From NCBI GenBank assembly GCA_030424595.1, contig JAUHWG010000006.1, forward strand, positions 124,001-188,000: 64,000 bases of DNA. Reading direction: 5' to 3'. This document shows, one piece after another, positions 56,172 through 64,000 of this stretch. The notes under the pieces were generated by a model. It made no database searches, was not told the DNA's origin, and was given only the letters and a program-made list of their open reading frames with translations. The position numbers were made by a program, and so were the translations under genes. The DNA is from Polyangia bacterium (GTDB taxonomy: Bacteria; Myxococcota_A; Polyangia; Nannocystales; Nannocystaceae). The number at the start of each line of letters is the position of its first letter. Within the stretch, counting starts at the first letter, position 1.

Positions 56172-57097
56172 CCCATCCAGTGGCTGAGGCCGAAGGAGAG
56201 AACGCTCGTGAAGGGCAGGTCCCCCGAGAAGGCGCCGACGAGCGCCTGGTAGCCGACCGTCGCGCCGACGCCGTGGAAGAAGCGTCGCTGTCGCTTCGGG
56301 CTGACCATGAGGCCCATGTTGAGCTGCAGGCGGGGCCCGTGGGGCATCAACGAGGTGGCGACGATGTCCGGGTCGGTGGAGCGTCCGGGGGCGTAGTAGA
56401 AGTCGTAGCCGACGCGGAGGTCGAGGAAGCCCCGCTGGAGGAGGGCGAGGCGGCCGAGGTTGACGGTCGGGCCTGCGCCGAGGAGGGCGACCGCCTTGAC
56501 CTTGCCGTCGTCGCGGAGATCGAGGCTGCCGAGGTTCGCGTGCAGCGAGAGGGCGTAGCCCATCGTGTTCCACGACTGGCCGATGTCTGCGCTGAGGCCG
56601 AAGAAGCGTCCGGAGAGGTGGTGATCGTTGCTCCCGAGGATCGTGTAGCTGGTGCGAAAGACGGCGTTGAAGCGGCCCGGGTTGTCGTCGGGTCGGTAGA
56701 GCGAGTGAAAGAAGAGAGCGGCCCGCTCGGCGTCCTCTTCGCTCTCCTCTGCATCGATCGGATCGATCGGCTCACGATCTGGGGAGTTGGTCGGCGCGAT
56801 CGATCCCGTCGTGGAGTCGGAGCTCGAGGGGGCCATGATCGCCGAGGGGGCGATGGGCTCGGGGGTAGGGGGCTCAGCCGGGGTGCTCGCCGCAACAGGG
56901 GAGGCCGCGGGGGCGGCAGGGGAGGCGGCCGCGGGGGCGGCAGTCGGGTCTACCGCGGTCGCCGGCGATGTGGCCCCTGGCGCCGCCTGGGCCTCGGTCG
57001 CGACCGGCGCAGCGCGGACGCTCGGCGCTAGGAGGAGCGCGAGGCCGAGGGCACTCGCGAGGGATGTGTGCGGTCCGATCCGCGGCCAGATGGGCAT
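56168..57097 (-). CDS. Predicted outer-membrane protein with Ala/Pro/Thr-rich linker
   Basis: About 309 aa. A signal peptide (about 1-32) precedes a low-complexity linker (35-110) and a barrel-like C-terminal part (about 120-309) with alternating strands (FRTSYTILGSNDHHLSGRF). I favour ATG 57097 because the -10-like TAGCCT (57109-57104) sits 6 nt before it; GTG 57103 would be directly adjacent to that hexamer. The function is unknown. Confidence 0.65.
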   Translation of the reverse strand: MPIWPRIGPHTSLASALGLALLLAPSVRAAPVATEAQAAPGATSPATAVDPTAAPAAASPAAPAASPVAASTPAEPPTPEPIAPSAIMAPSSSDSTTGSIAPTNSPDREPIDPIDAEESEEDAERAALFFHSLYRPDDNPGRFNAVFRTSYTILGSNDHHLSGRFFGLSADIGQSWNTMGYALSLHANLGSLDLRDDGKVKAVALLGAGPTVNLGRLALLQRGFLDLRVGYDFYYAPGRSTDPDIVATSLMPHGPRLQLNMGLMVSPKRQRRFFHGVGATVGYQALVGAFSGDLPFTSVLSFGLSHWMG

Positions 57098-57267
57098 GCG
57101 CACAGGCTACTCGTCGTGGCTCGGTCGGGCGAGATGATCTTTGCCACGGCGGGGGTCCGGCCCCCCAACTTGACGATTCCTAGGTCGTCTCCCCATCATG
57201 ACCCGCAGATGCGAGCGGCCTCCGGTCCCGCTTCGCCTCTGTCCAACGATTCACTCTGGAGAATCCC

Positions 57268-57906
57268 ATGCAAAATCATCGAATTCCCGGTCAAAGGCGG
57301 CCTCTGAGGCCTTGGGTAGCGCTCCTCGCGGCGACTCTTGTCGCGCCCATGGTCGCCTGCGGTCCCACTGTCTTCGAAGACAAGACCGCCCTGACGGTCA
57401 TCGGCGATCCGCCGCCGCCGCCGCCCAAGCCTGAGGTCGTCGAGGCGCCCAAGCGCGTCAAGGTCACCGACAACGCGGTCGAGATCGACGAGAAGATCGA
57501 GTTTGAGCAGGACAAGGCGGTGATCCGCGAGGTCTCCTTCAGCCTGCTCAAGGAGGTCGCCGACGAGATCCTGGCCAACCCGCACATCCAGAAGATCTCG
57601 ATCGAGGGGCACGCATCCTCCGAGGGGGACACGGATCACAACCTCGATCTGTCGAAGCGGCGGGCCAAGGCGGTCATGGAGCACCTGATCAAGGTCGGCA
57701 ACATCCCCGAGGGGATGCTGACCTCCAAGGGCTGGGGCGAGACCAAGCCGATCGCCTCCAATGACACCGAAGAGGGCCGCGAGGACAACCGCCGGGTCGA
57801 ATTCATCATCACCGATCAGGACGTCACCCAGAAGAAGGTGGAGGTCGATCCGGAGACCGGTGAAGAGACTGTGATCGAGGAAAAGACCACTTCGGTCGAG
57901 AAGTGA
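57268..57906 (+). CDS. OmpA-family lipoprotein
   Basis: 212 aa. Lipoprotein signal with Cys at about residue 31 (LVAPMVACGP), a Pro-rich spacer, then an OmpA-C peptidoglycan-binding domain (about 70-188) with NLDLSKRRAKAV, GWGETKPIASND and NRRVEFII. It tethers the outer membrane to the cell wall. A GGAG ribosome site precedes the ATG. An acidic tail follows. The lipoprotein gene downstream is 16 nt away. Confidence 0.92.
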   Translation: MQNHRIPGQRRPLRPWVALLAATLVAPMVACGPTVFEDKTALTVIGDPPPPPPKPEVVEAPKRVKVTDNAVEIDEKIEFEQDKAVIREVSFSLLKEVADEILANPHIQKISIEGHASSEGDTDHNLDLSKRRAKAVMEHLIKVGNIPEGMLTSKGWGETKPIASNDTEEGREDNRRVEFIITDQDVTQKKVEVDPETGEETVIEEKTTSVEK

Positions 57907-57922
57907 AGGGGCAGTCACCACC

Positions 57923-58309
57923 ATGCGTACACTCATCCTCAGCACTCTCTTCGTCACCGCGAGCGCGCTCAGCTCTGGCTGCGCCGCCCGGGATGCGGAC
58001 ACCTACCGCACCGACACACGCTCTCTCCTCGAGACCCGGAACGACTCGATCAAGGGCTGCTACGACGTCGCCCTGACCACCGATCCGAACGTCAGCGGTG
58101 ATGTCGTCGTCAACCTCGTCGTCGAGAAGAAGACCGGCAAGATCATGAACACCAAGATCGATCCTAGCCGGACGACCGCGCCGGAGGCCCTCGGCCAGTG
58201 CATCGTCGAGGCGATCGACGGTCTGACGCTGGACCCCGTCGATCAGCGTGAGGGTCAGGCGACCTTCATCTGGAGCTTCAAGGCGAACCCGCCGGTGCCC
58301 GCGGCCTAG
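57923..58309 (+). CDS. Small lipoprotein with AgmX/PglI-type C-terminal domain
   Basis: 128 aa. Lipobox at about residue 20 (ALSSGCAAR). The remainder (IKGCYDVALTTDPNVSGDVVVNLVV ... GQCIVEAIDGLTLDPVD) is the AgmX/PglI-type tail also seen at the end of the GltJ-like protein, with its characteristic Cys pair. Such domains are common in myxobacterial envelope proteins. It is likely cotranscribed with the OmpA lipoprotein. Confidence 0.8.
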   Translation: MRTLILSTLFVTASALSSGCAARDADTYRTDTRSLLETRNDSIKGCYDVALTTDPNVSGDVVVNLVVEKKTGKIMNTKIDPSRTTAPEALGQCIVEAIDGLTLDPVDQREGQATFIWSFKANPPVPAA

Positions 58310-58346
58310 TCGGGCGCCGGCTCAGGCGACACTTCTGGACGAGGGG

Positions 58347-58381
58347 AGGGGCGGTCGCCGGTCGGCGGCGCCCCTCTTCTT
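58347..58381 (+). terminator. Terminator after the OmpA/AgmX-tail lipoprotein genes
   Basis: AGGGGCG (58347-58353) pairs with CGCCCCT (58369-58375) around an inner GC stem and is followed by CTTCTT. It faces the convergent PLP-enzyme gene and may serve the plus-strand pair. Confidence 0.6.
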
Positions 58382-58510
58382 GTCGCCCGTCCTGTTCCTC
58401 GGGTCTTGGCGGCCCGGCTCCGTCTGGGCGGGGCGAAGCCGAGTTCAGCTCCGGGGGGCAGTCAGCTCGGGGAGGGTCAAGCGAGAGCAGCTCCGAGGAG
58501 CTGCCCCGAT

Positions 58511-59713
58511 CTAGACCTCAGTGAGCGCGGTCTCGAGATCGGCGATCAGATCGTCGACATGCTCGACGCCGACGCTGATGCGGACAAAGCCGTCGTGGAT
58601 CCCGAGCCGCTCGCGGTTCGCCTTGGGAACCGACGCGTGGGTCATGAGCGCCGGGTGCTCGATGAGGCTCTCGACCCCGCCCAGGCTCTCCGCCAGGGTG
58701 AAGACCCGGACCGCCTTGAGGAAGCGGCGAGCGGCCTCGAGGTCGCCCTTGAGGTACATCGACAGCATCCCGCCGAAGCCGTGCATCTGCCGCTTGGCGA
58801 GCTCGTGCTGCGGGTGGCTCGCGAGGCCGGGGTAGATGACCCTGTCGATCTTCGGGTGGCTCTCCAGCCAGGTGGCGATCCGGAGCGCGTTCTCTTGGTG
58901 CCGCTCCATCCGCAGGGCGAGCGTCTTGATCCCGCGCAGGGTGAGGAAGCAGTCCATCGGCGCCGAGACGCCGCCGCAGGAGTTCTGGATGAAGGCGAGG
59001 CGCCCGTGGAGCTCGGGGTCGCGGGTGACGAGGGCGCCGCCGAGGACGTCCGAGTGACCGCCGACGTACTTGGTGGTGCTGTGCATCACCAGGTCTGCGC
59101 CCAGCTCCAGCGGCCTTTGAAAGATCGGCGACATGAAGGTGTTGTCGACGCAGAGGAGCGGCCCGCGCTCACGCTGACGACAGATCGCCGAGATCGCGGC
59201 GATGTCGGCGAGCTTGAGCATCGGGTTGGTCGGCGTCTCGATCCAGACGAGCTTGGTCTCCGGGCGGATGGCCTCGGCGATCGTGCTCGGGTCGGTCGGG
59301 TCGACGTAGCTGAAGGTGTTGCCGCGGCGGCTCATCACCTTGTCGAAGAGGCGGAAAGTGCCGCCGTAGATGTCATCACCGGCGATGACGTGATCGCCGG
59401 CGCTCAGGATCTGGATCACCGCGGTCGTCGCCGCGCAGCCCGAGGCGAAGGAGAGGGCGAAGCGGCCGCCCTCGAGGCTCGCGATCGCCCGCTCCAAGGC
59501 GTAGCGCGTCGGGTTGTGGGTCCGTGTGTACTCGAACCCCGTGTGCTCGCCCGGCCCCGACTGGGCGTAGGTCGAGGTCTGGAAGATCGGCGGCATCACG
59601 GCGCCGGTGACAGGCTCCGGGTGCTGTCCGCCGTGGATAGCCAGGGTCTCCAGGCGAGCGTTCGCGGGGACGTGATCCCTGTCCTTCTCGTACTCCGCCA
59701 TCCTGGCGCTCAC
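58511..59713 (-). CDS. Cystathionine gamma-lyase/synthase-type PLP enzyme
   Basis: 400 aa, Cys/Met metabolism PLP family. The PLP Lys is K215 in HSTTKYVGGHSD; other marks are TRTHNPTRYALE, IETPTNPML, SLGGVESLIEHPA and a C-terminal FVRISVGVE. Because it follows cystathionine beta-synthase, cystathionine gamma-lyase (cystathionine to cysteine) is the most likely activity; gamma-synthase is the alternative. GTG 59713 overlaps the cbs stop; ATG 59701 is also possible. It follows cbs on the minus strand. Confidence 0.9.
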   Translation of the reverse strand: MSARMAEYEKDRDHVPANARLETLAIHGGQHPEPVTGAVMPPIFQTSTYAQSGPGEHTGFEYTRTHNPTRYALERAIASLEGGRFALSFASGCAATTAVIQILSAGDHVIAGDDIYGGTFRLFDKVMSRRGNTFSYVDPTDPSTIAEAIRPETKLVWIETPTNPMLKLADIAAISAICRQRERGPLLCVDNTFMSPIFQRPLELGADLVMHSTTKYVGGHSDVLGGALVTRDPELHGRLAFIQNSCGGVSAPMDCFLTLRGIKTLALRMERHQENALRIATWLESHPKIDRVIYPGLASHPQHELAKRQMHGFGGMLSMYLKGDLEAARRFLKAVRVFTLAESLGGVESLIEHPALMTHASVPKANRERLGIHDGFVRISVGVEHVDDLIADLETALTEV

Positions 59714-61095
59714 TTGGAGTCGGAGGCGAGGTAGTCGATCAGATCGATCTTGGTGAGCACCGCGTGGAGGCGATCGTGCTCGGTGACGAGGACGACCTTG
59801 GCGTCGTTGAAGATGTTCTTGAGGAGCTGGAGGCGGGTGTGCGGCGAGACGGTCGCGTAGTCCGAGGAGACGAGCTCACGGACCGGCATGTCGAGGCCGC
59901 CCTCGTTCTGCATCAGGTAGTTGAGCAGGTCGATCTCGGAGACGATGCCGCAGTGGCGCTGATGGCTGTCGAGCACCGGCAGCTGGCTTATCCCGTGCTC
60001 CTTGAGGATGCCGATCGCCTGGCGGACGGTGGTCTCGTCGTCGATGGTGATGACGCGGGTCGGGTGGCGCTTGAGCAGGTGGGCGACGGTGCCGGTCGGG
60101 TCGTCGTCGAGGAAGCCGTTGGAGCGCATCCAGTCGTCGTTGAAGATCTTCGACAGGTACTTCTGGGCGTTGTCCGGCAGGAGCACCAGGATCCGCTTGG
60201 GCTTCTTGAGCGTGCGCGCGTACTTGATCGCGCCCATCACCGCAGCGCCGCAGGATCCGCCGCAGAAGATGCCCTCGCGGCGGACGAGGTCGCGGGTCAT
60301 CGCGAAGCACTCGCGGTCGTCGACCTGGACGCAGTCGTCGAGAATTGACAGGTTCATCGTCGACGGCAGGAAGTCCTCGCCGATCCCCTCGACGTAGTAG
60401 GAGAAGGCCTTGGTCAGGCGACCGGTCTTCACGTACTCGTAGTAGAGGGAGCCTATCGGGTCGACGCCGACGAGCTGGATGTCGGGGTTGTGCTCCTTGA
60501 AGTAGCGTCCGCAGCCCGAGAGGGTGCCGCCGGTGCCCATGCCGCTGACGAAGACGTCGAACTCGCCGCCGGTCTGCTCCCAGATCTCGGGGCCGGTGCT
60601 GACGTAGTGCGCCTCGGGGTTGGCGGGGTTGTGATACTGGTTGGCGTAGAACGCACCAGGTGTCTCTTCGACCAGGCGGCGGGCGACCGAGTAGTAGGAG
60701 CGCGGGTCGCTGGGCTCGACCGCGGTCGGGCAGATCACGACCTTGGCGCCGTAGGCCCGCAGGGCGTCGACCTTCTCGTGCGACATCTTGTCCGGCATCA
60801 CGAAGATGCACTTGTAGCCGCGGATCGCCGCGACCATCGCCAGGCCCGCGCCGGTGTTGCCGCTGGTCGCCTCGATGATGGTCCCGCCAGGTTGGAGCAT
60901 GCCCCGGGCCTCGGCGTCGCGGATGATGTTGAGACCGACGCGGTCCTTCATCGAACCCGCGGGGTTCATGTACTCGACCTTGACGTAGATCTCGGAGTCG
61001 AGACCCTCGGTCACGTGGTTGAGGCGGACGATCGGGGTCTGGCCGATCGCGGCGATGATGTCCGGGACGGCTCCTTTCATCAGCGGTTTGGTCAT
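59710..61095 (-). CDS. cbs: Cystathionine beta-synthase
   Basis: 461 aa. The PLP-binding core has K50 in NPAGSMKDRVG, EATSGNTGAGLAM, SGMGTGGTLSGCG and EGIFCGGSCGAAV. The C-terminal 120 residues are two CBS (Bateman) domains (PVLDSHQRHCGIVSEIDLL, VLTKIDLIDYLASD), normally a ligand-responsive module. It condenses serine and homocysteine to cystathionine. ATG 61095 has GAGAGAA just upstream, and the upstream frame extension is discarded because the conserved sequence starts near here. Overlap with the next gene couples the reverse transsulfuration pair. Confidence 0.95.
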   Translation of the reverse strand: MTKPLMKGAVPDIIAAIGQTPIVRLNHVTEGLDSEIYVKVEYMNPAGSMKDRVGLNIIRDAEARGMLQPGGTIIEATSGNTGAGLAMVAAIRGYKCIFVMPDKMSHEKVDALRAYGAKVVICPTAVEPSDPRSYYSVARRLVEETPGAFYANQYHNPANPEAHYVSTGPEIWEQTGGEFDVFVSGMGTGGTLSGCGRYFKEHNPDIQLVGVDPIGSLYYEYVKTGRLTKAFSYYVEGIGEDFLPSTMNLSILDDCVQVDDRECFAMTRDLVRREGIFCGGSCGAAVMGAIKYARTLKKPKRILVLLPDNAQKYLSKIFNDDWMRSNGFLDDDPTGTVAHLLKRHPTRVITIDDETTVRQAIGILKEHGISQLPVLDSHQRHCGIVSEIDLLNYLMQNEGGLDMPVRELVSSDYATVSPHTRLQLLKNIFNDAKVVLVTEHDRLHAVLTKIDLIDYLASDSK

Positions 61096-61133
61096 GGTTC
61101 TCTCTCGCGGCAAGGGGTCGTAGGGGGCGTATG

Positions 61134-61895
61134 CTAGGGGCTTTGCGGAGCCGCGGGAAGGCCCCGCGACGTGCGCCTTCGCGGACCGAAGAACCATCCG
61201 GCGGTGATCGTGACGATCGGTGACCAGCGGACCTCGGCGATGTCGAAGTGGGTGAGGGAGGACTTCATCCCGCCGACACGGAGGCCCAGGTTGAGGGCGC
61301 CGCGGTCGATCTTGGTGGTCACGGAGACCTCGCCGGCGACGACGTGGTTGTTCCAATAGGCGGGCTGGCCGATCCCCCCTCGGCCATTGTTGGCGTTGGC
61401 GTTTGAGGGGAAGGCGAGGATATAGGAGTAGCCGAAGGCGACGCCGATGAAGGAGCCCTGGTAGCCGGCGTGGAGCCCCGGTTGGACGGCGATCGGCATC
61501 GCGTTGCGGCTGTTGCCGACGTTCGCGCCGATCCCGAGGCTCGGCCGCAGCATCGCGTAGCGGAGGAACTGGAGCTGGTAGGCGAAGTCGAGGAGGAGCG
61601 GGGCGTAGTGGAAGCGCGTACAGCGGGTGCCGGATCCGTTGCAGGCCTTGGTCGCGCGGACGTAGTCGGCCATCAGCGCCAGGCGAAAGCGGTGGCGACG
61701 GGGCAGGCTGCGCGCCCGCGGATCGTCGATGCCCTCCTCGGCGAGCTGCGCGGTCGTCATCCGCTTGCCCGCCGCGGCAGATGACGGGGCTGTGAGGCAC
61801 GCGACCGCGAGGGCTGTGGTCGCCAGGGAGGCGAGCGCCGAGCGTCGTCGTCCGCTACTTGCCGAGGCGCGCCTTGACCTTGGAGATCCGACCAC
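61134..61895 (-). CDS. Predicted outer-membrane protein
   Basis: 253 aa. The only usable start is GTG 61895, which places 41 nt of the gene inside the kinase gene 3' end. The basic N-terminus with hydrophobic core (ALASLATTALAVACLTAPSS) is a signal peptide. The mature part has alternating beta strands, aromatic-rich turns and a C-terminal strand WSPIVTITAGWFF. I do not recognise a named family. Confidence 0.62.
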   Translation of the reverse strand: MVGSPRSRRASASSGRRRSALASLATTALAVACLTAPSSAAAGKRMTTAQLAEEGIDDPRARSLPRRHRFRLALMADYVRATKACNGSGTRCTRFHYAPLLLDFAYQLQFLRYAMLRPSLGIGANVGNSRNAMPIAVQPGLHAGYQGSFIGVAFGYSYILAFPSNANANNGRGGIGQPAYWNNHVVAGEVSVTTKIDRGALNLGLRVGGMKSSLTHFDIAEVRWSPIVTITAGWFFGPRRRTSRGLPAAPQSP

Positions 61896-64000
61896 TGGCC
61901 TCCTTGCTGCCGAGCTTCTGGGCGGACTCGTACTCGCGCAGGGAGTCCTGGTAGCGGAGTAGCTTGAAGTAGGCGTCGCCGAGGCGGATCCGGTAGTTCG
62001 CCTTCTTCGGCGCGGCTTGGACCGCCTTGGAGGCGAACTGGACCGCTTGCTGGTAGTTGCTGCGGTCGAAGTGGATGTCGCTGAGGCCGATCAGCGCCGC
62101 GGCGTTGCGGTTGTCAAAGGCCAGCGCCTGGTGGAAGAGGCCCTCAGCCTTCTTGCGCTGGCCCGACGCGAGCGCGGAGGCGGCCTCGCTCGAGAGCTTG
62201 CGCGAGCGGCTTGGGTCGCGCTTGGTGGGCTTGTTTGCGCCGCCGTTGCCGCCGCCTGAGTTCTTGCTGCCGGGGTCGCTTGCGGGAGGCGTGTCGCCGT
62301 CGCTCTCGCCGCCGGTGTCGTCCTCTCCGCCGGTGTCCGGGGCGTCTGCGCTGCCGCCGGAGGTCTTGCCGGCGGCCGGGCCCTCTTCGAGGTCGTCGGT
62401 CTTCGCGAGCTTGGTCAGGCGGCTGAGCTGGGTCGCCGAGAGCGGGCGTCGACCTGGCTTTTTGGTCAGCTCCTTCATCTTCTCCTCGCGGACCTCCTCG
62501 TCCGGCTCGGCGAGGGTCGCGACGACGCTGGCGCTGTAGACCTCGTCCTCGCTGAAGGAGCTCTGGCCGGCGTCGCGGAGGAAGGAGCTCATCGCCCCGC
62601 GGGTCATCCCAGAGCGGTCCTTGGCCCGCTGGGCGGAGGCCTCGTCGGGGAGAACGACCTCCATATCGCGGTCGTAGGCGAAGACGGCGGCTTGGCTGTA
62701 GAAGTCGGCGGCGAAGGACTTGCCGCCCTCCTTCTCCCACCACTTGTCGCCCTGGGCGACGAGCGAGTCGAAGAACTTGCCGCGGAGCTCCTGACCCTTG
62801 TCCCTGCCGAGATCGGCCAGCGCGCCGTCGAACTCGGTCTCGAGCTTGAGCACGTGGCGGTAGGCGGTGTCCTCGTCGCCGGGGGTGTCGGGGTAGACCC
62901 AGTGGCCGAGGGCACCTGCCTCAAGGGCTAGGCGCTCCCGCTCGAGCACGGCCTCCTCTTCGCCGGGCTCTGGGGGATCCTCGCGGGTGAGGATGATGGC
63001 GATGGTCGCGGCGAGGATCATGCCGACGACCGCGACGACGGGCCAGAGCCAGCGACGCCGCGGCTCTGCGACCGGGGCCTCGAGGCGCGGCATCTTCGAC
63101 GCGAGCATCGCCTTGCGCTCGGGGTCGACGTCGGGGAGCGGGAGGTCGTCCCAGAAGGTGTGGATGCCAGCGACGATCTGGGCCTCGCAGAGGGCCGCCT
63201 CCAGGTCGCGCGCGTCCTTGTAGCGGAGCTCGGGCTGCTTCGCGAGGCAGCGCATGAGCACCGTCGCGACGGCGGGGTGGAGCTGCTCTGCCGGAACTAT
63301 CTGCTGGAGCGGAACCGGCTGCGCGGTGAGCTGCTGCTCCAAGAGCTCCTCGACGCCCCCCTCGTGGAACGGCGGTTGCCCGGTCAGGAGCTCGTAGGCC
63401 ATGCAGCCGAGGGAGTAGAGGTCGAGCCGGCCGTCGACCGCGGAGCCGAGGATCTGCTCGGGCGCCATGTACTGCGGCGTACCGGCCGCGGGCGCGTTGG
63501 AGTTGCCCGCGGTGAGCATCGTCGCGATCCCGAAGTCGACGATCTTGGCGTAGTCGTCGCGGCCGTCTTCGGTGACGAGGATGATGTTGTCGGGCTTGAT
63601 GTCACGGTGGACGATCCCGCAGTCATGGGCCGCCGCGAGGCCCTTGCAGACCTGCCGGAGGACGGCGATGAGGCGGCCCTGATCCATCGGCGCCGTCTCG
63701 ATCTCACCGTCGAGCCCGGCGCCGGCGAGGAGCTCCATGAAGAACATCAAGCGGCCGTCGGGGAGCTCGCCGAAGTCGAAGATCTGGACGATGTTCGGCG
63801 AGCCGATCTTGCTGGCCGCGCGGGCCTCCTCGCGGAAGCGGGCCGCCTGCTCAGGGTCTTCGCTGGCCTCACGGCGGAGGATCTTGAGGGCGATCCGTCG
63901 CTCGATGTCCTCGTGCTCGGCCTCGTAGACGACGCCCATGCCGCCCTCGCCGAGCCACCGGACGAGTCGATAGCGAGTGTTCGGGACCTGCCGACCCGGG
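61855..64000 (-). CDS. Membrane Ser/Thr protein kinase with C-terminal TPR domain (5' end beyond window)
   Basis: At least 715 aa; the frame is open at the window edge, where GEGGMGVVYEAEHED marks the Gly loop, so only the first few residues are missing. Kinase motifs: ALKILRRE, GIVHRDIKPDNIILV, KIVDFGIATML and GTPQYMAPEQI. A membrane helix (PVVAVVGMILAATIAIIL) separates the kinase from a periplasmic helical part, a Gly/Ser/Asp-rich linker and C-terminal TPR repeats (about the last 120 residues). It is likely a sensor kinase with TPR-mediated partners. Confidence 0.9.
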   Translation of the reverse strand, partial: PGRQVPNTRYRLVRWLGEGGMGVVYEAEHEDIERRIALKILRREASEDPEQAARFREEARAASKIGSPNIVQIFDFGELPDGRLMFFMELLAGAGLDGEIETAPMDQGRLIAVLRQVCKGLAAAHDCGIVHRDIKPDNIILVTEDGRDDYAKIVDFGIATMLTAGNSNAPAAGTPQYMAPEQILGSAVDGRLDLYSLGCMAYELLTGQPPFHEGGVEELLEQQLTAQPVPLQQIVPAEQLHPAVATVLMRCLAKQPELRYKDARDLEAALCEAQIVAGIHTFWDDLPLPDVDPERKAMLASKMPRLEAPVAEPRRRWLWPVVAVVGMILAATIAIILTREDPPEPGEEEAVLERERLALEAGALGHWVYPDTPGDEDTAYRHVLKLETEFDGALADLGRDKGQELRGKFFDSLVAQGDKWWEKEGGKSFAADFYSQAAVFAYDRDMEVVLPDEASAQRAKDRSGMTRGAMSSFLRDAGQSSFSEDEVYSASVVATLAEPDEEVREEKMKELTKKPGRRPLSATQLSRLTKLAKTDDLEEGPAAGKTSGGSADAPDTGGEDDTGGESDGDTPPASDPGSKNSGGGNGGANKPTKRDPSRSRKLSSEAASALASGQRKKAEGLFHQALAFDNRNAAALIGLSDIHFDRSNYQQAVQFASKAVQAAPKKANYRIRLGDAYFKLLRYQDSLREYESAQKLGSKEASGRISKVKARLGK

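Noticed and set aside
58406..59734. 442-codon plus-strand frame
   Set aside because: Antisense to the cystathionine lyase gene with its PLP motif.
61096..61140. Riboswitch upstream of cbs
   Set aside because: I could not draw a SAM- or SAH-type fold in the 40-nt gap; only a ribosome site is evident.

Overview
This 64 kb window is a high-GC chromosomal segment that most resembles a myxobacterium (Myxococcota, formerly Deltaproteobacteria). The evidence is indirect. It includes two Hanks-type Ser/Thr kinases, three FHA proteins including a sigma-54 activator with an FHA domain, a GltJ/AgmX-like protein (zinc ribbon, GYF-like domain, membrane helix, AgmX/PglI-type tail), a second AgmX/PglI-tail lipoprotein, several TPR lipoproteins, and many secreted beta-barrel or lipoprotein genes around ordinary housekeeping genes. 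I cannot name the genus. I recognise 46 protein genes and one tRNA gene; no transposase, phage gene, CRISPR array or rRNA is visible.

Layout: 0.2-9.9 kb holds a sigma-54 activator divergent from lon, then dnaK, a murein endopeptidase, a gene-free stretch of about 0.9 kb rich in hairpins, a MerR-type regulator and a small Cys-rich protein with a sigma-region-4 helix-turn-helix. 10-16.9 kb is a nucleotide/histidine operon (purH, purD, DUF1015, hisZ, purA) whose last three genes overlap. 17-20 kb encodes the GltJ-like protein, a coiled-coil membrane protein and tRNA-Cys with a strong terminator. 20-29.8 kb holds a TPR lipoprotein, a FadL-like porin, an FHA protein, recG with a long Lys/Ala/Thr tail, heme A synthase and a thioredoxin-fold lipoprotein. 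30-41.9 kb holds a TPR lipoprotein, a kinase-FHA gene overlapping an eight-haem cytochrome gene, cardiolipin synthase, an aldehyde dehydrogenase, a degenerate PilT-like gene, csrA and a zinc-peptidase gene, which overlaps the DUF4175 gene that follows (42-44.9 kb). 45-54.2 kb contains a sigma/anti-sigma/secreted-protein operon and an envelope operon (AsmA-like/GT51 fusion, outer-membrane protein, trmH, PBP1A). 54.4-64 kb carries small membrane proteins, OmpA-type and AgmX-tail lipoproteins, a CBS/cystathionine gamma-lyase pair for reverse transsulfuration, an outer-membrane protein and a kinase cut by the window edge.

The most interesting non-genic signal is a dispersed inverted-repeat element of about 100-165 bp (five copies: 7.8, 29.1, 31.7, 31.85 and 54.2 kb). 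It starts at a CTAG that supplies the TAG stop codon of the preceding gene, or, for the fifth copy, at the CTAG closing the copy before it; three copies also end at CTAG. It looks like a non-autonomous transposable element that targets CTAG. Other unusual signals are a cluster of GATC-containing palindromes at 8.2-8.3 kb, two four-unit 13-bp tandem arrays at gene junctions, a run of 12 G inside a peptidoglycan-synthase gene, a recurrent -10-like hexamer only 6-9 nt before start codons (suggesting leaderless mRNAs), and a histone-H1-like repeat tail on RecG.
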